The notes: a model not told the origin generated them from the sequence alone. DNA of 31,167 nt from Clostridia bacterium (GCA_900772745.1 CAAGRV010000164.1:1-31167), one strand, 5' to 3'; positions 7,405 through 16,570 are shown, counted from the stretch's first letter. A program made the numbers and translations.

Positions 7405-8407
7405 TTTTTTCTCCAAAAATTTTCTTTATTGTTTTTATACAATTCTCGGGCACAAGTCCCTTGATAGAATTTCCGCTCTCCAACGCTTGTCTTACATTGG
7501 TGGAATTGATTTCCATATCGTGCGACTGAACAAGCATTGTGTCAATATCGCCGTGTTCTTTGTTGAACTTGCTGATAATTTGCTCATATTCTAGATCGGC
7601 TTGGTTGCGATAGCCACGCACAATGACCTTGACGCCCAACTGCTGGCAAAGCTCATACACCATTCCGCTGGTACTCTCTACCGCCACATTGGGATAATCT
7701 CTCAAAGCGTCCATCAAAATTTGTTTTCGCTCTTCAAGGTCAAACATATAATGCTTTTCTTCGTTGATTGCCACGATGACAACAACTTTGTCGAACTCTT
7801 CGAGCGCCTTTTCGACCAACCACATATGCCCTTTGGTCATCGGGTCAAAACTGCCCGTCACCGCCGCAATAGTCTTGGTCTTTTGGATATAATCTACCAC
7901 GATTTTACCATATTTTTTGCTTTTTGCCAAAAAATATTGGTTGGATAATTGGTATTTTTTGTCGATATCGTGCTCATAAATGATATATCCGCCGTCGGCT
8001 AGCAAATCTCTCTCTGCCACAATGTCGCATATATCATTGATATAATCGCTCTTGTAAGGCGGGTCAACAAAAATGAAATTTTGTTGTTCTCTGATACCCC
8101 TGAGCGCATCCAAAGCGTTGCGAGGCACAATGTCGTAGTCGTCTTTGATACCTTGGAGATTGGCTTTGGTAAGCTCTATGCTCATACGTGATTTGTCCAC
8201 GAAAGTGACTTTGCTTGCACCACGTGACAAAGCCTCTATACCAACGCCACCGCTACCGCAAAACAAGTCCAAAAACTTGCTCCCTGCAATATCGAACTGG
8301 ATAACATTGAAAATATTTTCTTTGACCATATCGCTGGTAGGTCTTACGTCATTGCCCTCTGGCGAAATGATTTTTCTACCACGATATTTTCCGCTGACAA
8401 CTCTCAT
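7385..8407 (-). CDS. rsmD-coaD: Fusion of 16S rRNA m2G966 methyltransferase RsmD and phosphopantetheine adenylyltransferase CoaD
   Basis: One 340-residue frame holds two complete enzymes. Residues 1-178 are RsmD: MRVVSGKYRGRKI, the VRPTSDMVKENIFN loop, the SAM motif FLDLFCGSGGVGIEAL (46-60) and catalytic DPPY (115-118), ending KKYGKIVVDY. Residues 179-340 are CoaD: TGSFDPMTKGH (184-194, the TxGH nucleotidyltransferase motif), VRGYRNQADLEYE (263-275) and INSTNVRQAL near 300. There is no linker: the last RsmD strand runs straight into the first CoaD strand. RsmD methylates the small-subunit rRNA; CoaD makes dephospho-CoA. The two genes are neighbours in most Bacillota; here the stop and start between them are lost. 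The start overlaps the 5-FCL stop (ATGA), with AAAGGAA upstream. Confidence 0.93.
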   Translation of the reverse strand: MRVVSGKYRGRKIISPEGNDVRPTSDMVKENIFNVIQFDIAGSKFLDLFCGSGGVGIEALSRGASKVTFVDKSRMSIELTKANLQGIKDDYDIVPRNALDALRGIREQQNFIFVDPPYKSDYINDICDIVAERDLLADGGYIIYEHDIDKKYQLSNQYFLAKSKKYGKIVVDYIQKTKTIAAVTGSFDPMTKGHMWLVEKALEEFDKVVVIVAINEEKHYMFDLEERKQILMDALRDYPNVAVESTSGMVYELCQQLGVKVIVRGYRNQADLEYEQIISKFNKEHGDIDTMLVQSHDMEINSTNVRQALESGNSIKGLVPENCIKTIKKIFGEKNERDEY

Positions 8408-8943
8408 CTATAAATTCCTTTTTCGGTGACGACATAGTCCATTGGAATGTCCCAACTCTCGCTCATCACGTCATCTACGACTTGCACGTCATAGCACAAG
8501 CCAACCTTGGTGCATTGGACTTTGGCAAAAAACTTGTCATAGTAGCCCTTGCCTTTGCCCAGTCTTCCAAGCTGTTTGTCTGCGCCCATCATAGGCGTAA
8601 TACACACGTCGATATTGACATTTTCGGGAGCAATAAGTTCCCCAATCGGTTCGCTTATACCGAACGCTCCCACTTCAAATTGGCTATATGTATCGACTTT
8701 TACCATATACATATCATCGCCTCTCACGACAGGCATATACACTTCGACCACTCCCATCAGCTCGTCCAAAATAGACTGCGTGGATATTTCGTTCGGCATA
8801 GCGTTGTACACACATACAGCTTGATAGTCGAGTTCCAAGGACAAAAAATTGTCTTTGATTTGTTGTGCCGCCCGCTCTTTGTGCTCGGGCAAAATCTCTC
8901 TCAATCTTTGTCTTATTGTTTGTCGAAGTTCTTGCTTGGTCAT
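8404..8943 (-). CDS. 5-formyltetrahydrofolate cyclo-ligase
   Basis: ATP-dependent conversion of 5-formyl-THF to 5,10-methenyl-THF (YgfA/YqgN/MTHFS family), returning folate to one-carbon metabolism. Seen: N-terminal helix with LRQTIRQRLREIL, VCVYNAMPNEIST (substrate loop), PMMGADKQLGRLGKGKGYYD near residues 117-136 (family form RLGxGxGYYDR) and GLCYD. The 179 residues are normal. The start lies seven bases after the hydratase stop; its stop overlaps the next start as ATGA. It lies in the operon hydratase, 5-FCL, rsmD-coaD, coiled-coil. Confidence 0.93.
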   Translation of the reverse strand: MTKQELRQTIRQRLREILPEHKERAAQQIKDNFLSLELDYQAVCVYNAMPNEISTQSILDELMGVVEVYMPVVRGDDMYMVKVDTYSQFEVGAFGISEPIGELIAPENVNIDVCITPMMGADKQLGRLGKGKGYYDKFFAKVQCTKVGLCYDVQVVDDVMSESWDIPMDYVVTEKGIYR

Positions 8944-8950
8944 ATTACAT

Positions 8951-11203
8951 TTAACTTCTATAATAATTGATTAGACAACCTTGTTTGATTATCTCTCTTT
9001 CATCATCGGTGAGCGCATCAACATTGAGCACAACGTCAATTACGTCATCGCCTCTCACAACTTTGGCAGAAAATTGTTTGTCGCCCCTCATAAGCGTATT
9101 TTTGACGTCATACACGATGACAATATCATTGAGCTCGAACTTAAATTCGCTCACAAATGGCAACATACCCCAGTTGATAAGGTTGCTACGATATCTCTTG
9201 GTAGCGTATTCTTTGGCAATGTTACAATTTCCGCCCAGCACTCTTTGACAGCTTGCAGCTTGTTCTCTTGCACTGCCGTCGCCAGGTTTGATTGCGTACA
9301 CGCCACTTCCGATAGAAATGTCGCCCTCGATAGCTCTGCCAGCTTTGGCTACAGCATTTGCATATTCTGCTGGAAGTCCGCCCTTACGTCTAGCAAGCTC
9401 GTCGCTGTAAATTTGTTTTGCTCTCTCCACATATTTTGGCTCTTTTCTGCTGAGCGCAAACTCTGCAAGTTTGAGCGGATTGCTACGATAGCTTGAAGTT
9501 TCGCCCGATGGAATAAGCTCGTCGGTAGTGGTGACAGGGTCATAGATAGCCGCTGCCAACTTGACAACGATATTGTCTGTCAAAGCAATAACTTCTGGCC
9601 AATCGCAAATATTTGGACCATATTCCAATTCTTTCTCTGGCTCTGCCTTGCCCCAACCATTGTAAACACGCTTTGCATAGATACTGCCGTCATACTCGAA
9701 TGGCGCAACGCTGTTGTCATAATCCATATCCATAGCGCTGGTGAGCACACCGCCGTTCATTGCTGTTGCGGCGATAGAACGAGCGTCCATCAAAGCAACG
9801 GAAGCGATTTGGTTGTTGGCTGGTTTGCTACCCTCACGGCTCTCAAAGTTACGAGTTGTGTGACGGATAGACAAAGCATTGTTGGCAGGCACGTCACCTG
9901 CACCAAAGCAAGGTCCGCAGAATGCAGATTTGACATTGACGCCAGCTCTAACAAGGTCAGCCACAGCGCCTTTTTTGAGCAAGTCATAATATACAGGAGT
10001 GCTTGATGGATATACGCTCAAAGTAAACTTGTCACTGCCAATATCGTGATTTTTCAAGATATTGCTTGCCTCGAAAATATTGTCATAAGTACCACCAGCA
10101 CAACCTGCGATGATACCTTGCTCGACCACAACTTTGCCCCCAACAATCTTGTCCATAAGGTTGAATTTGATTTTGGAATTGCCAAGGAGCTTGTTGCCTC
10201 TCTCTTCCACTTCGCTGAAAATATCGTGTGGATTGTCGATGACGTCTTGGAGATTGTACACGTTGCTTGGGTGGAATGGAAGTGCAATCTGAGGCACAAC
10301 CTTGTCAAGGTCGACTTCTACCACGCCATCATAATATGCAATATCATTTGGGTGAATAGGCTTGTAGTCGTCCATTCTGCCACGGATAGCATAATAATTC
10401 TTTACTTCGTCATCATCTGTACGCCAAATAGAAGACAAACAAGTTGTTTCTGTGGTCATAACGTCGATGCCGTTGCGGTATTCGATAGGAAGATTGAAGA
10501 TGCCTTCCCCTACGAATTCCATAACCTTGTTCTTGACATAACCTTTGGCAAATACTGCGCCAATGATAGCAAGCGCAACGTCTTGAGGACCTACGCCCTT
10601 GCGTGGTTTGCCAGTCAAACTTATGGCGATGACTTCTGGATATTTTATATCATAAGTGCGTGACAAAAGCTGTTTTACGAGCTCAGGTCCGCCCTCGCCC
10701 ATTGCCATAGTACCCAATGCGCCATAACGAGTATGCGAGTCACTGCCGAGCAACATTTTGCCACAACCGCTCATACATTCTCTCATATATGTATGGATAA
10801 CTGCTTGGTGAGGTGGTACGAAAATACCGCCGTATTTCTTTGCGGCACTAAGACCAAAAACGTGATCGTCTTCGTTGATTGTTCCACCTACTGCGCACAA
10901 GCTGTTGTGACAGTTGGTCAAAACGTAAGGAATTGGGAATTCTTTGAGCCCACTTGCCTTAGCTGTTTGGATAATTCCAACATAAGTAATATCGTGAGAT
11001 GCAAGTCCATCGAATTTGATATTGAGCGCGCCGTCTTTGGCAACTTCGCCACCCACGTTGTGAGCAGTCAAAATATTGTAAGCCATAGTGCCCTTGTAAG
11101 CATTGTCCAACACCTTTGGTGCTAGCCCCAACTGAGCTACTTGCTCAGCGTCGTAAAATTTCCCTTGAACGAGATACATTCCTTGTTTTGAAAGTTTTAT
11201 CAT
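8951..11203 (-). CDS. Aconitase-family hydratase (YbhJ-like)
   Basis: An iron-sulfur hydratase of the aconitase superfamily with 750 residues, the size of E. coli YbhJ and clostridial proteins annotated simply as hydratase. Counting from the ATG 12 bases upstream, the cluster ligands are C372 (GCAGGTYDN), C433 and C436 (FCGPCFGAGD); GSDSHT (157-162) is the conserved active-site loop. The swivel domain with GSGVYAIKPGDGSAREQAA is fused at the C-terminus. Substrate cannot be read from sequence: citrate/isocitrate or another hydroxyacid is possible. The first ATG at 11215 has no ribosome binding site; the chosen one has GGAGA six bases upstream. First gene of its operon. Confidence 0.87.
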   Translation of the reverse strand: MIKLSKQGMYLVQGKFYDAEQVAQLGLAPKVLDNAYKGTMAYNILTAHNVGGEVAKDGALNIKFDGLASHDITYVGIIQTAKASGLKEFPIPYVLTNCHNSLCAVGGTINEDDHVFGLSAAKKYGGIFVPPHQAVIHTYMRECMSGCGKMLLGSDSHTRYGALGTMAMGEGGPELVKQLLSRTYDIKYPEVIAISLTGKPRKGVGPQDVALAIIGAVFAKGYVKNKVMEFVGEGIFNLPIEYRNGIDVMTTETTCLSSIWRTDDDEVKNYYAIRGRMDDYKPIHPNDIAYYDGVVEVDLDKVVPQIALPFHPSNVYNLQDVIDNPHDIFSEVEERGNKLLGNSKIKFNLMDKIVGGKVVVEQGIIAGCAGGTYDNIFEASNILKNHDIGSDKFTLSVYPSSTPVYYDLLKKGAVADLVRAGVNVKSAFCGPCFGAGDVPANNALSIRHTTRNFESREGSKPANNQIASVALMDARSIAATAMNGGVLTSAMDMDYDNSVAPFEYDGSIYAKRVYNGWGKAEPEKELEYGPNICDWPEVIALTDNIVVKLAAAIYDPVTTTDELIPSGETSSYRSNPLKLAEFALSRKEPKYVERAKQIYSDELARRKGGLPAEYANAVAKAGRAIEGDISIGSGVYAIKPGDGSAREQAASCQRVLGGNCNIAKEYATKRYRSNLINWGMLPFVSEFKFELNDIVIVYDVKNTLMRGDKQFSAKVVRGDDVIDVVLNVDALTDDEREIIKQGCLINYYRS

Positions 11204-11280
11204 AGTATTCTCCATTTTATATTTATAAAATATATATTACAACAAGTTGAGTCAAAAATCAAGAATTTCCCAATATTTGG

Positions 11281-12228
11281 TCAATTCTTTTGCACAACCA
11301 TATATTTGTCCACGAATCCAACTGGATATAGCGACAATTTGGACTTGCGAAGTCCCTCTATACCCATATCTTCTTGGCGGTTGATCAGTCTCACGTTTTC
11401 AAAATGCTTTTTGGCAAACATTTGGCAAAGCGTCGGATAAATGCCTTGATAAGCAATATCCCCCTTTTCGATATGCGTAATGCCCACACCGCTCGTACTT
11501 ATTTCCCCCATACTAAATCCAATGATTTTACCTTCATACTCCATCACGTCGGCAAAACAGTATGGACATTCTATCGCCCTGGTGAGAGCCATCTTGACCA
11601 ACTTCATTTCATCTAGCTCATCTTCGTACAATTCGTCCGAAAATTTCTTACTCTCTTGCCACTCTGCAAACAGCCCCATCACATTCTCAAAATCGCTCTC
11701 TTGGTAATCTCTAAAAATATATCCTTTGCCGTCTTGGCTTATTGAGTACAAAGATACAAATTTCTTGATATGGTTTCGTTTTCCGTGGTATTTTTTGCCC
11801 GCAAGCTCGATGAGATCATTGGGTGAATATAAGTATTCGCTTTGGTCTCGATTGAACGAAAAACTATACTTGTTTTCGTCCAACAAATCCACATATTCTT
11901 TTGGCGAATTGATGACAACCAAGTCGTGATTGTTCGATATGCAAAAATCGCACAAATCATCATAAGCTTGCTGCACTTTTTCTATCACTGCCAGCGGTGG
12001 CAAATAAAGATAACCGCCCTTGATAACCTTGCCTTTGTACAAGTCTGGGTGAGGAATAAAGCGTAGCCAAATCACGTCCTCTTCTATACAAATTTGCATA
12101 CTCTTGAAGTTGAAAAACTTCCAGCCTCTCAGATAAACTTGAGAGTATTCGCAACCATTGTAGGTCGTTTTGGACAATATTTCGTTTATTTTGTAAAAAT
12201 CTTGTAGTTTTATCTCTCTGAATTGCAT
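11281..12228 (-). CDS. DUF2156 (phosphatidylglycerol lysyltransferase C-terminal type) protein
   Basis: A 315-residue soluble protein with two GNAT-like halves, as in DUF2156 proteins related to the catalytic part of MprF and to FemX-type aminoacyl transferases. Seen: EYLYSPNDLIELAGKKYHGK at about 131-150 followed by RNHIKKF, the hallmark of the family, and DIAYQGIYPTLCQMFAK with INRQEDMGIEGLRKSK near the C-terminus. It lacks the membrane helices of MprF. The acceptor (lipid, peptidoglycan precursor or other) is unknown. AAGGGA lies five bases before the ATG. It is divergent from the next plus-strand operon across 44 bases. Confidence 0.85.
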   Translation of the reverse strand: MQFREIKLQDFYKINEILSKTTYNGCEYSQVYLRGWKFFNFKSMQICIEEDVIWLRFIPHPDLYKGKVIKGGYLYLPPLAVIEKVQQAYDDLCDFCISNNHDLVVINSPKEYVDLLDENKYSFSFNRDQSEYLYSPNDLIELAGKKYHGKRNHIKKFVSLYSISQDGKGYIFRDYQESDFENVMGLFAEWQESKKFSDELYEDELDEMKLVKMALTRAIECPYCFADVMEYEGKIIGFSMGEISTSGVGITHIEKGDIAYQGIYPTLCQMFAKKHFENVRLINRQEDMGIEGLRKSKLSLYPVGFVDKYMVVQKN

Positions 12229-12235
12229 TTTTCCC

Positions 12236-12265
12236 TTGCCACAATCTATGTATTTTTGATATAAT
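12236..12265 (+). promoter_or_regulatory. Extended -10 promoter, apparently leaderless
   Basis: TTGCCA, 18-base spacer ending TGA, TATAAT. The -10 ends seven bases before the ATG of the next gene, so transcription should begin at or one base before the start codon. Confidence 0.65.
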
Positions 12266-12272
12266 CAAATTT

Positions 12273-12782
12273 ATGAAAAAAAGATATGCTCTCAAAACTA
12301 AATTGTGGATAAAAATATCTAGTATCGTTATTTCGATTATACTAGTAGTATGTGCAGTTGTCAATATTTTGCGACTTTGCGGTGTGTTTGGTCAATCTTA
12401 CAATTTTCCTTTGGATATTACCGCCACCGTCATTTGCCTCGTTGCGCCAATTATTTTCAATCTGTGCGTGTGGTGCTCTTTTTATCTTATCACTGACAGC
12501 GGTATTAGATGCAACATTGGACTTGTGCCTACCACAATCAAGTATGAGGATATTTTGCTTATGCGTCAAGACAGCGAGCGTACAATCTTGCTTGTCTATG
12601 TCAAGACAGACGGACGTGGCAACGTGTACGACGAGGACTCTCAGTTGAGAGCTGACATAGTCCAAATCAGCACCCACCCTGGCTACTTTGACGATTTTAT
12701 CCAAGCTATCAAAACCCACAACAGTGGCACAATATATGAGATTTTGCCTATGCAAAAACCCGACAAAAAGGAGAAAAAATGA
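12273..12782 (+). CDS. Membrane protein with two helices and a PH-like soluble domain
   Basis: 169 residues, not a named family that I recognise. Seen: basic N-terminus (MKKRYALKTK), helices at about 14-36 and 47-73, then a beta-rich cytoplasmic part starting ITDSGIRCNIG and containing IKYEDILLMR, typical of bacterial PH-like domains that follow paired membrane helices, and a lysine-rich tail. No ribosome binding site precedes the ATG; the -10 box lies seven bases upstream, so the mRNA appears leaderless. The stop overlaps the rdgB start as ATGA, making it the first gene of a four-gene operon ending in typA. Confidence 0.75.
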   Translation: MKKRYALKTKLWIKISSIVISIILVVCAVVNILRLCGVFGQSYNFPLDITATVICLVAPIIFNLCVWCSFYLITDSGIRCNIGLVPTTIKYEDILLMRQDSERTILLVYVKTDGRGNVYDEDSQLRADIVQISTHPGYFDDFIQAIKTHNSGTIYEILPMQKPDKKEKK

Positions 12783-13366
12783 AAGCAGTTCTAGCCAGCA
12801 ACAACGCTCACAAACTCAAAGAAATTCGAGAAATTCTGAAAGATTATTTTGAAGAGATTTATTCTCTAAAAGATCTTGGCATTGATATTGAGATTGAAGA
12901 AAACGGCACTACATTTTTGGAGAATGCTCTCATCAAAGCTCGCACAATATGCGAGATGACTTCTTTGCCAACTATCGCTGACGACAGCGGACTAGAAGTC
13001 GAAGCGTTGGGCGGAGCTCCTGGCATATATTCTGCCCGTTTCGCAGGCGAGCCTTGTGACGACGAGCGCAACAACCAACTTCTTTTGTCCAAGTTGCACG
13101 CTCTCGAACAAACCCAAAGTCCCAACCGCAACGCAAGATTCGTTTCCGTGGTGGCAATATGCTATCCTGACCAATCTTACAAGTATGGCGAAGGCTGGGT
13201 AGGCGGTCATATTTTGGACGAATATCGTGGCAACAACGGCTTTGGCTATGACCCACTTTTCTATTGTGATGAGCTTGGCAAAACATTTGCCCAAGCCGAT
13301 ATGAACGAGAAAAACACCGTTTCGCACCGTGCAAGAGCGCTAGCTCAGCTCATTCAAAAACTATGA
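12779..13366 (+). CDS. rdgB: dITP/XTP pyrophosphatase (Ham1/RdgB family)
   Basis: Hydrolyses non-canonical purine triphosphates (XTP, dITP) to monophosphates, keeping them out of DNA and RNA. Seen: ASNNAHKLKEIREIL at the N-terminus, ADDSGLEVEALGGAPGIYSA near residues 67-86, NGFGYDPLFY and the C-terminal SHRARAL, all family hallmarks. The 195 residues are normal. Translation is coupled on both sides by ATGA overlaps, with the upstream membrane protein and the downstream phosphoesterase, the same rdgB-yfcE order as in many Bacillota. Confidence 0.96.
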   Translation: MKAVLASNNAHKLKEIREILKDYFEEIYSLKDLGIDIEIEENGTTFLENALIKARTICEMTSLPTIADDSGLEVEALGGAPGIYSARFAGEPCDDERNNQLLLSKLHALEQTQSPNRNARFVSVVAICYPDQSYKYGEGWVGGHILDEYRGNNGFGYDPLFYCDELGKTFAQADMNEKNTVSHRARALAQLIQKL

Positions 13367-13836
13367 CAACCATACTCGTTTTATCCGATACACACGGCAA
13401 GCTTGGCAGACTTTTACGAGATAATGAAAGCGAGCTTGTGCGCCATCTGAATGAGTGCGACCGCATATTTCATCTAGGCGACGGCGAAGATGATATTCGC
13501 AAGCTGGATATGCTCTATCCCACAAAGCTCGACTTTGTCAACGGCAACTGCGACTCGTCGACCGACACACCTATCAGGATAATTGATATAGAAAATACAA
13601 GATTTTTGCTCACGCACGGGCACAAGTTTTCTGTCAAATCTACTTTGATGAAACTCGAACTCGAATGTAGATACCGTGAAGCCAATGTCGGACTGTTCGG
13701 ACACACTCATCGTGTCACTTATGAGTACTTGGGCGGAGTGATTTTGCTCAATCCCGGCTCTGTCGCAACAAGCAAAACTTATATGCAAATCGTTGTAGAC
13801 AAAGACAAAATTACGTACAAAATTTTTCAAATCTAG
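13363..13836 (+). CDS. YfcE/MJ0936-family metallophosphoesterase
   Basis: Two-metal phosphodiesterase of the calcineurin-like fold. Seen in order: LSDTHG (7-12), HLGDGEDD, VNGNCD, THGH and FGHTHR, which supply the metal ligands. The 157 residues are the normal size for this compact family. Natural substrate is not settled; homologues act on model phosphodiesters. The start overlaps the rdgB stop as ATGA, and typA begins 11 bases after its stop. Confidence 0.92.
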   Translation: MTTILVLSDTHGKLGRLLRDNESELVRHLNECDRIFHLGDGEDDIRKLDMLYPTKLDFVNGNCDSSTDTPIRIIDIENTRFLLTHGHKFSVKSTLMKLELECRYREANVGLFGHTHRVTYEYLGGVILLNPGSVATSKTYMQIVVDKDKITYKIFQI

Positions 13837-13847
13837 GAGAACTGGAA

Positions 13848-15665
13848 ATGATAAGAGAAGATATCAGAAACATTGCAATTATTGCGCACGTTGACCACGG
13901 CAAAACCACCTTGGTTGACCAACTTTTGCGTCAAAATCACACTTTCAGAGAGGGCGAAGTCGTTGTGGACAGAGTTATGGACAACAACGATATCGAAAGA
14001 GAACGTGGCATTACCATTTTGGCAAAGAACACTTCCGTAAGATACAACAACACCAAAATCAACATTATTGATACCCCTGGACACGCAGACTTCGGCGGAG
14101 AAGTTGAGCGTATTTTGTCTATGGTAGACGGCGTTGTTTTGTTGGTTGACGCAGTAGAAGGCTGTATGCCTCAGACTCGCTATGTACTCAAAAAAGCTTT
14201 GGGGCTTGGCAAAAAACCTATCGTAGTTATCAACAAAATAGACCGTGGCGGTGACCCTAACAAGGTTATTGATGAAGTCATCGACCTATTCATCGAGCTT
14301 GGAGCCAATGATGACCAACTCGACTTCAAGACAGTTTTTGCCTCTGGCAAACAAGGCTGGGCAACCACCGAACTTGGAGAAGTGGGCAAAGATATGACTC
14401 CACTCTTCGACACAATTATCAGCGAAATCCCTGCTCCTAGTGGAGATATGGACGGCGGTCTTCAAATGATTGTTTGCAACATCGACTATGACGAATATCT
14501 TGGTCGTATTGGTATTGGTCGAGTGGTGCGTGGCAAAATCAACACTGGCGACAACGTTGCAATCATTCACACTTCGGGCGAGCATTACAATTCTAAGATT
14601 GTCAAGCTCTACCAATTCGAAGGGCTCAAACGTGCCGAATGCCAAAGCGGTGGCGTGGGCGATATTGTGGCTATCAGCGGTATCGAAAATCTCAACATTG
14701 GCGAAACAATCAGCGACATCAACAATATCGAACAACTTCCATTCGTGGCAATCGACGAGCCTACTCTATCTATGTTGTTTATGGTCAACAACTCTCCTTT
14801 TGCGGGCAAAGAAGGCAAATATGTTACATCTCGTCACCTAAGAGCCAGATTGTTCAAAGAAGTTATGACCAATGTTAGTATGAAAGTGGAAGAAACCGAC
14901 AGTGCAGATTGTTTCAAGGTATATGGCCGTGGAGAATTGCACCTATCTATCCTTATTGAGAATATGCGTCGTGAGGGCTACGAATTCCAAGTATCTCGTC
15001 CAAAGGTTATTTTCAAAGAAATCGACGGCGTAAAGTGTGAGCCAATGGAAAATCTTGTCATCGAAGTGCCTGATGATTATGTGGGCGTTGTGATGAACAA
15101 AATTGGCGTTCGCAAGGGAGAACTTACCAATATGACTCCTGATGACCGTGGCGGTAGCAAGCTCGAATTCAAAATTCCTGCTCGTGGTCTTATCGGATAT
15201 CGTAGCGAAATGCTCACCGACACACGTGGCTTTGGCGTAATGAATCACGTCTTCGACAGCTACGAGCCTTACAAGGGCGAAATCCAAGAGCGCAATCGTG
15301 GCTCTGTCATCGCATTTGAAGACGGCGTAACTTCTTCTTACGGCTTGTTCAACGCCCAAGAGCGTTCTACCCTATTCCTAGGCGCTGGCGTCAATGTTTA
15401 TGCAGGACAAGTAGTTGGGGTCAACTCTCGTGAAGAAGACCTTGTTGTCAACGTTTGCAAAAAGAAACAACTCACCAACAATCGTGCAAGTGGCTCGGAA
15501 GATGCACTCAAACTCATCACTCCTACCACAATGTCGCTCGAACAATGTTTGGAATTTATCGCCGATGACGAATTGGTAGAAATCACTCCAAAATCTATAA
15601 GATTGCGCAAAACAATCTTGAGCAAAGAGCAACGTGCAAAGCTTGCAGCACGCAACAAACAATAA
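13848..15665 (+). CDS. typA: Ribosome-associated GTPase TypA/BipA
   Basis: Translational GTPase related to EF-G that aids 50S assembly and growth under stress or cold. Seen: AHVDHGKTT (G1), RGITILAKN (G2), DTPGHADFGGEVE (G3), NKIDR (G4), then domain V and the BipA-specific C-terminal domain with GLFNAQERSTLFLGAG and the end region ITPKSIRLRKTIL. The 605 residues are the usual length. AGGAGA lies five bases before the ATG. Last gene of its operon. No convincing terminator follows, only weak AT hairpins before the tRNA promoter. Confidence 0.98.
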   Translation: MIREDIRNIAIIAHVDHGKTTLVDQLLRQNHTFREGEVVVDRVMDNNDIERERGITILAKNTSVRYNNTKINIIDTPGHADFGGEVERILSMVDGVVLLVDAVEGCMPQTRYVLKKALGLGKKPIVVINKIDRGGDPNKVIDEVIDLFIELGANDDQLDFKTVFASGKQGWATTELGEVGKDMTPLFDTIISEIPAPSGDMDGGLQMIVCNIDYDEYLGRIGIGRVVRGKINTGDNVAIIHTSGEHYNSKIVKLYQFEGLKRAECQSGGVGDIVAISGIENLNIGETISDINNIEQLPFVAIDEPTLSMLFMVNNSPFAGKEGKYVTSRHLRARLFKEVMTNVSMKVEETDSADCFKVYGRGELHLSILIENMRREGYEFQVSRPKVIFKEIDGVKCEPMENLVIEVPDDYVGVVMNKIGVRKGELTNMTPDDRGGSKLEFKIPARGLIGYRSEMLTDTRGFGVMNHVFDSYEPYKGEIQERNRGSVIAFEDGVTSSYGLFNAQERSTLFLGAGVNVYAGQVVGVNSREEDLVVNVCKKKQLTNNRASGSEDALKLITPTTMSLEQCLEFIADDELVEITPKSIRLRKTILSKEQRAKLAARNKQ

Positions 15666-15733
15666 AAAAAATCACGTCAAGTAGGGGCAAAAAACTTTTT
15701 GGAAGAAAATATTGGAAAAATGGTATTTTTCTC

Positions 15734-15763
15734 TTGACATAGCCCCTTCTATTGTGTTAGACT
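15734..15763 (+). promoter_or_regulatory. Promoter of the tRNA operon
   Basis: TTGACA, 18-base spacer, TAGACT, with the first tRNA starting about 19 bases after the predicted transcription start. Confidence 0.6.
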
Positions 15764-15788
15764 TTCTAAGCATTGAGAAACAACTCTT

Positions 15789-15862
15789 GCGGGTGTAGTT
15801 CAATGGTAGAATCCCAGCCTTCCAAGCTGGTCGTGTGGGTTCGATTCCCATCACCCGCTCCA
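15789..15862 (+). tRNA. tRNA-Gly (TCC)
   Basis: Acceptor GCGGGTG pairs with CACCCGC; anticodon loop CTTCCAA gives TCC; discriminator T and CCA are encoded. First of nine. Confidence 0.96.
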
Positions 15863-15865
15863 AAC

Positions 15866-15942
<77 letters not shown>

Positions 15943-15948
15943 TAATGT

Positions 15949-16026
15949 GGTGGGTATAGCTCAGTTGGCTAGAGCGCAAGATTGTGGCTCTTGAGGCCAA
16001 GGGTTCAACTCCCTTTACTCACCCCA
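15949..16026 (+). tRNA. tRNA-His (GTG)
   Basis: Acceptor GTGGGTA with TACTCAC; loop TTGTGGC gives GTG. The extra G at -1 (first base listed) faces discriminator C73, the histidine identity pair. CCA is encoded. Confidence 0.96.
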
Positions 16027-16035
16027 TTTACCTAT

Positions 16036-16110
16036 AGGGGTATCGCCAAGCGGTAAGGCACCAGACTTTGACTCTGGTATTCGTAGGTTCAAATCCTGCT
16101 ACCCCTGCCA
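16036..16110 (+). tRNA. tRNA-Gln (TTG)
   Basis: Acceptor AGGGGTA with TACCCCT; loop CTTTGAC gives TTG; CCA encoded. Confidence 0.96.
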
Positions 16111-16122
16111 AACTTATACCAT

Positions 16123-16198
16123 TGGGGTGTCGCCAAATGGTTAAGGCAATGGACTCTGACTCCATTATTTGAGGGTTCAAATCCTTCCACCCCAGCCA
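16123..16198 (+). tRNA. tRNA-Gln (CTG)
   Basis: Acceptor TGGGGTG with CACCCCA; loop CTCTGAC gives CTG. A second Gln isoacceptor dedicated to CAG beside the TTG one. Confidence 0.95.
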
Positions 16199-16216
16199 AA
16201 AAGAAAGGATATTTAT

Positions 16217-16292
16217 GATCCATTAGCTCAGTCGGTAGAGCACATGACTTTTAATCATGGTGTCCCGAGTTCGAATCTCGGATGGATCACCA
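16217..16292 (+). tRNA. tRNA-Lys (TTT)
   Basis: Acceptor GATCCAT with ATGGATC; loop CTTTTAA gives TTT; CCA encoded. Confidence 0.96.
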
Positions 16293-16308
16293 GCAATATG
16301 CTGACCGT

Positions 16309-16392
16309 GCGGATGTGGCGGAATTGGCAGACGCGCTAGACTTAGGATCTAGTGTCAACGACATGGGAGTTCAAGTCTCTTCATCCGCACCA
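16309..16392 (+). tRNA. tRNA-Leu (TAG)
   Basis: Class II tRNA of 84 nt with a long variable arm; acceptor GCGGATG with CATCCGC; loop CTTAGGA gives TAG; CCA encoded. Confidence 0.96.
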
Positions 16393-16409
16393 ATTCAAAA
16401 TACAAATAT

Positions 16410-16484
<75 letters not shown>

Positions 16485-16488
16485 ATAT

Positions 16489-16564
16489 GCACCTTTAGCT
16501 CAGTTGGTAGAGCAAATGACTCTTAATCATTGGGTCCAGAGTTCGAGTCTCTGAAGGTGCACCA
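16489..16564 (+). tRNA. tRNA-Lys (CTT)
   Basis: Acceptor GCACCTT with AAGGTGC; loop CTCTTAA gives CTT; CCA encoded. Last of the cluster. Confidence 0.96.
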
Positions 16565-16570
16565 ACTCAA

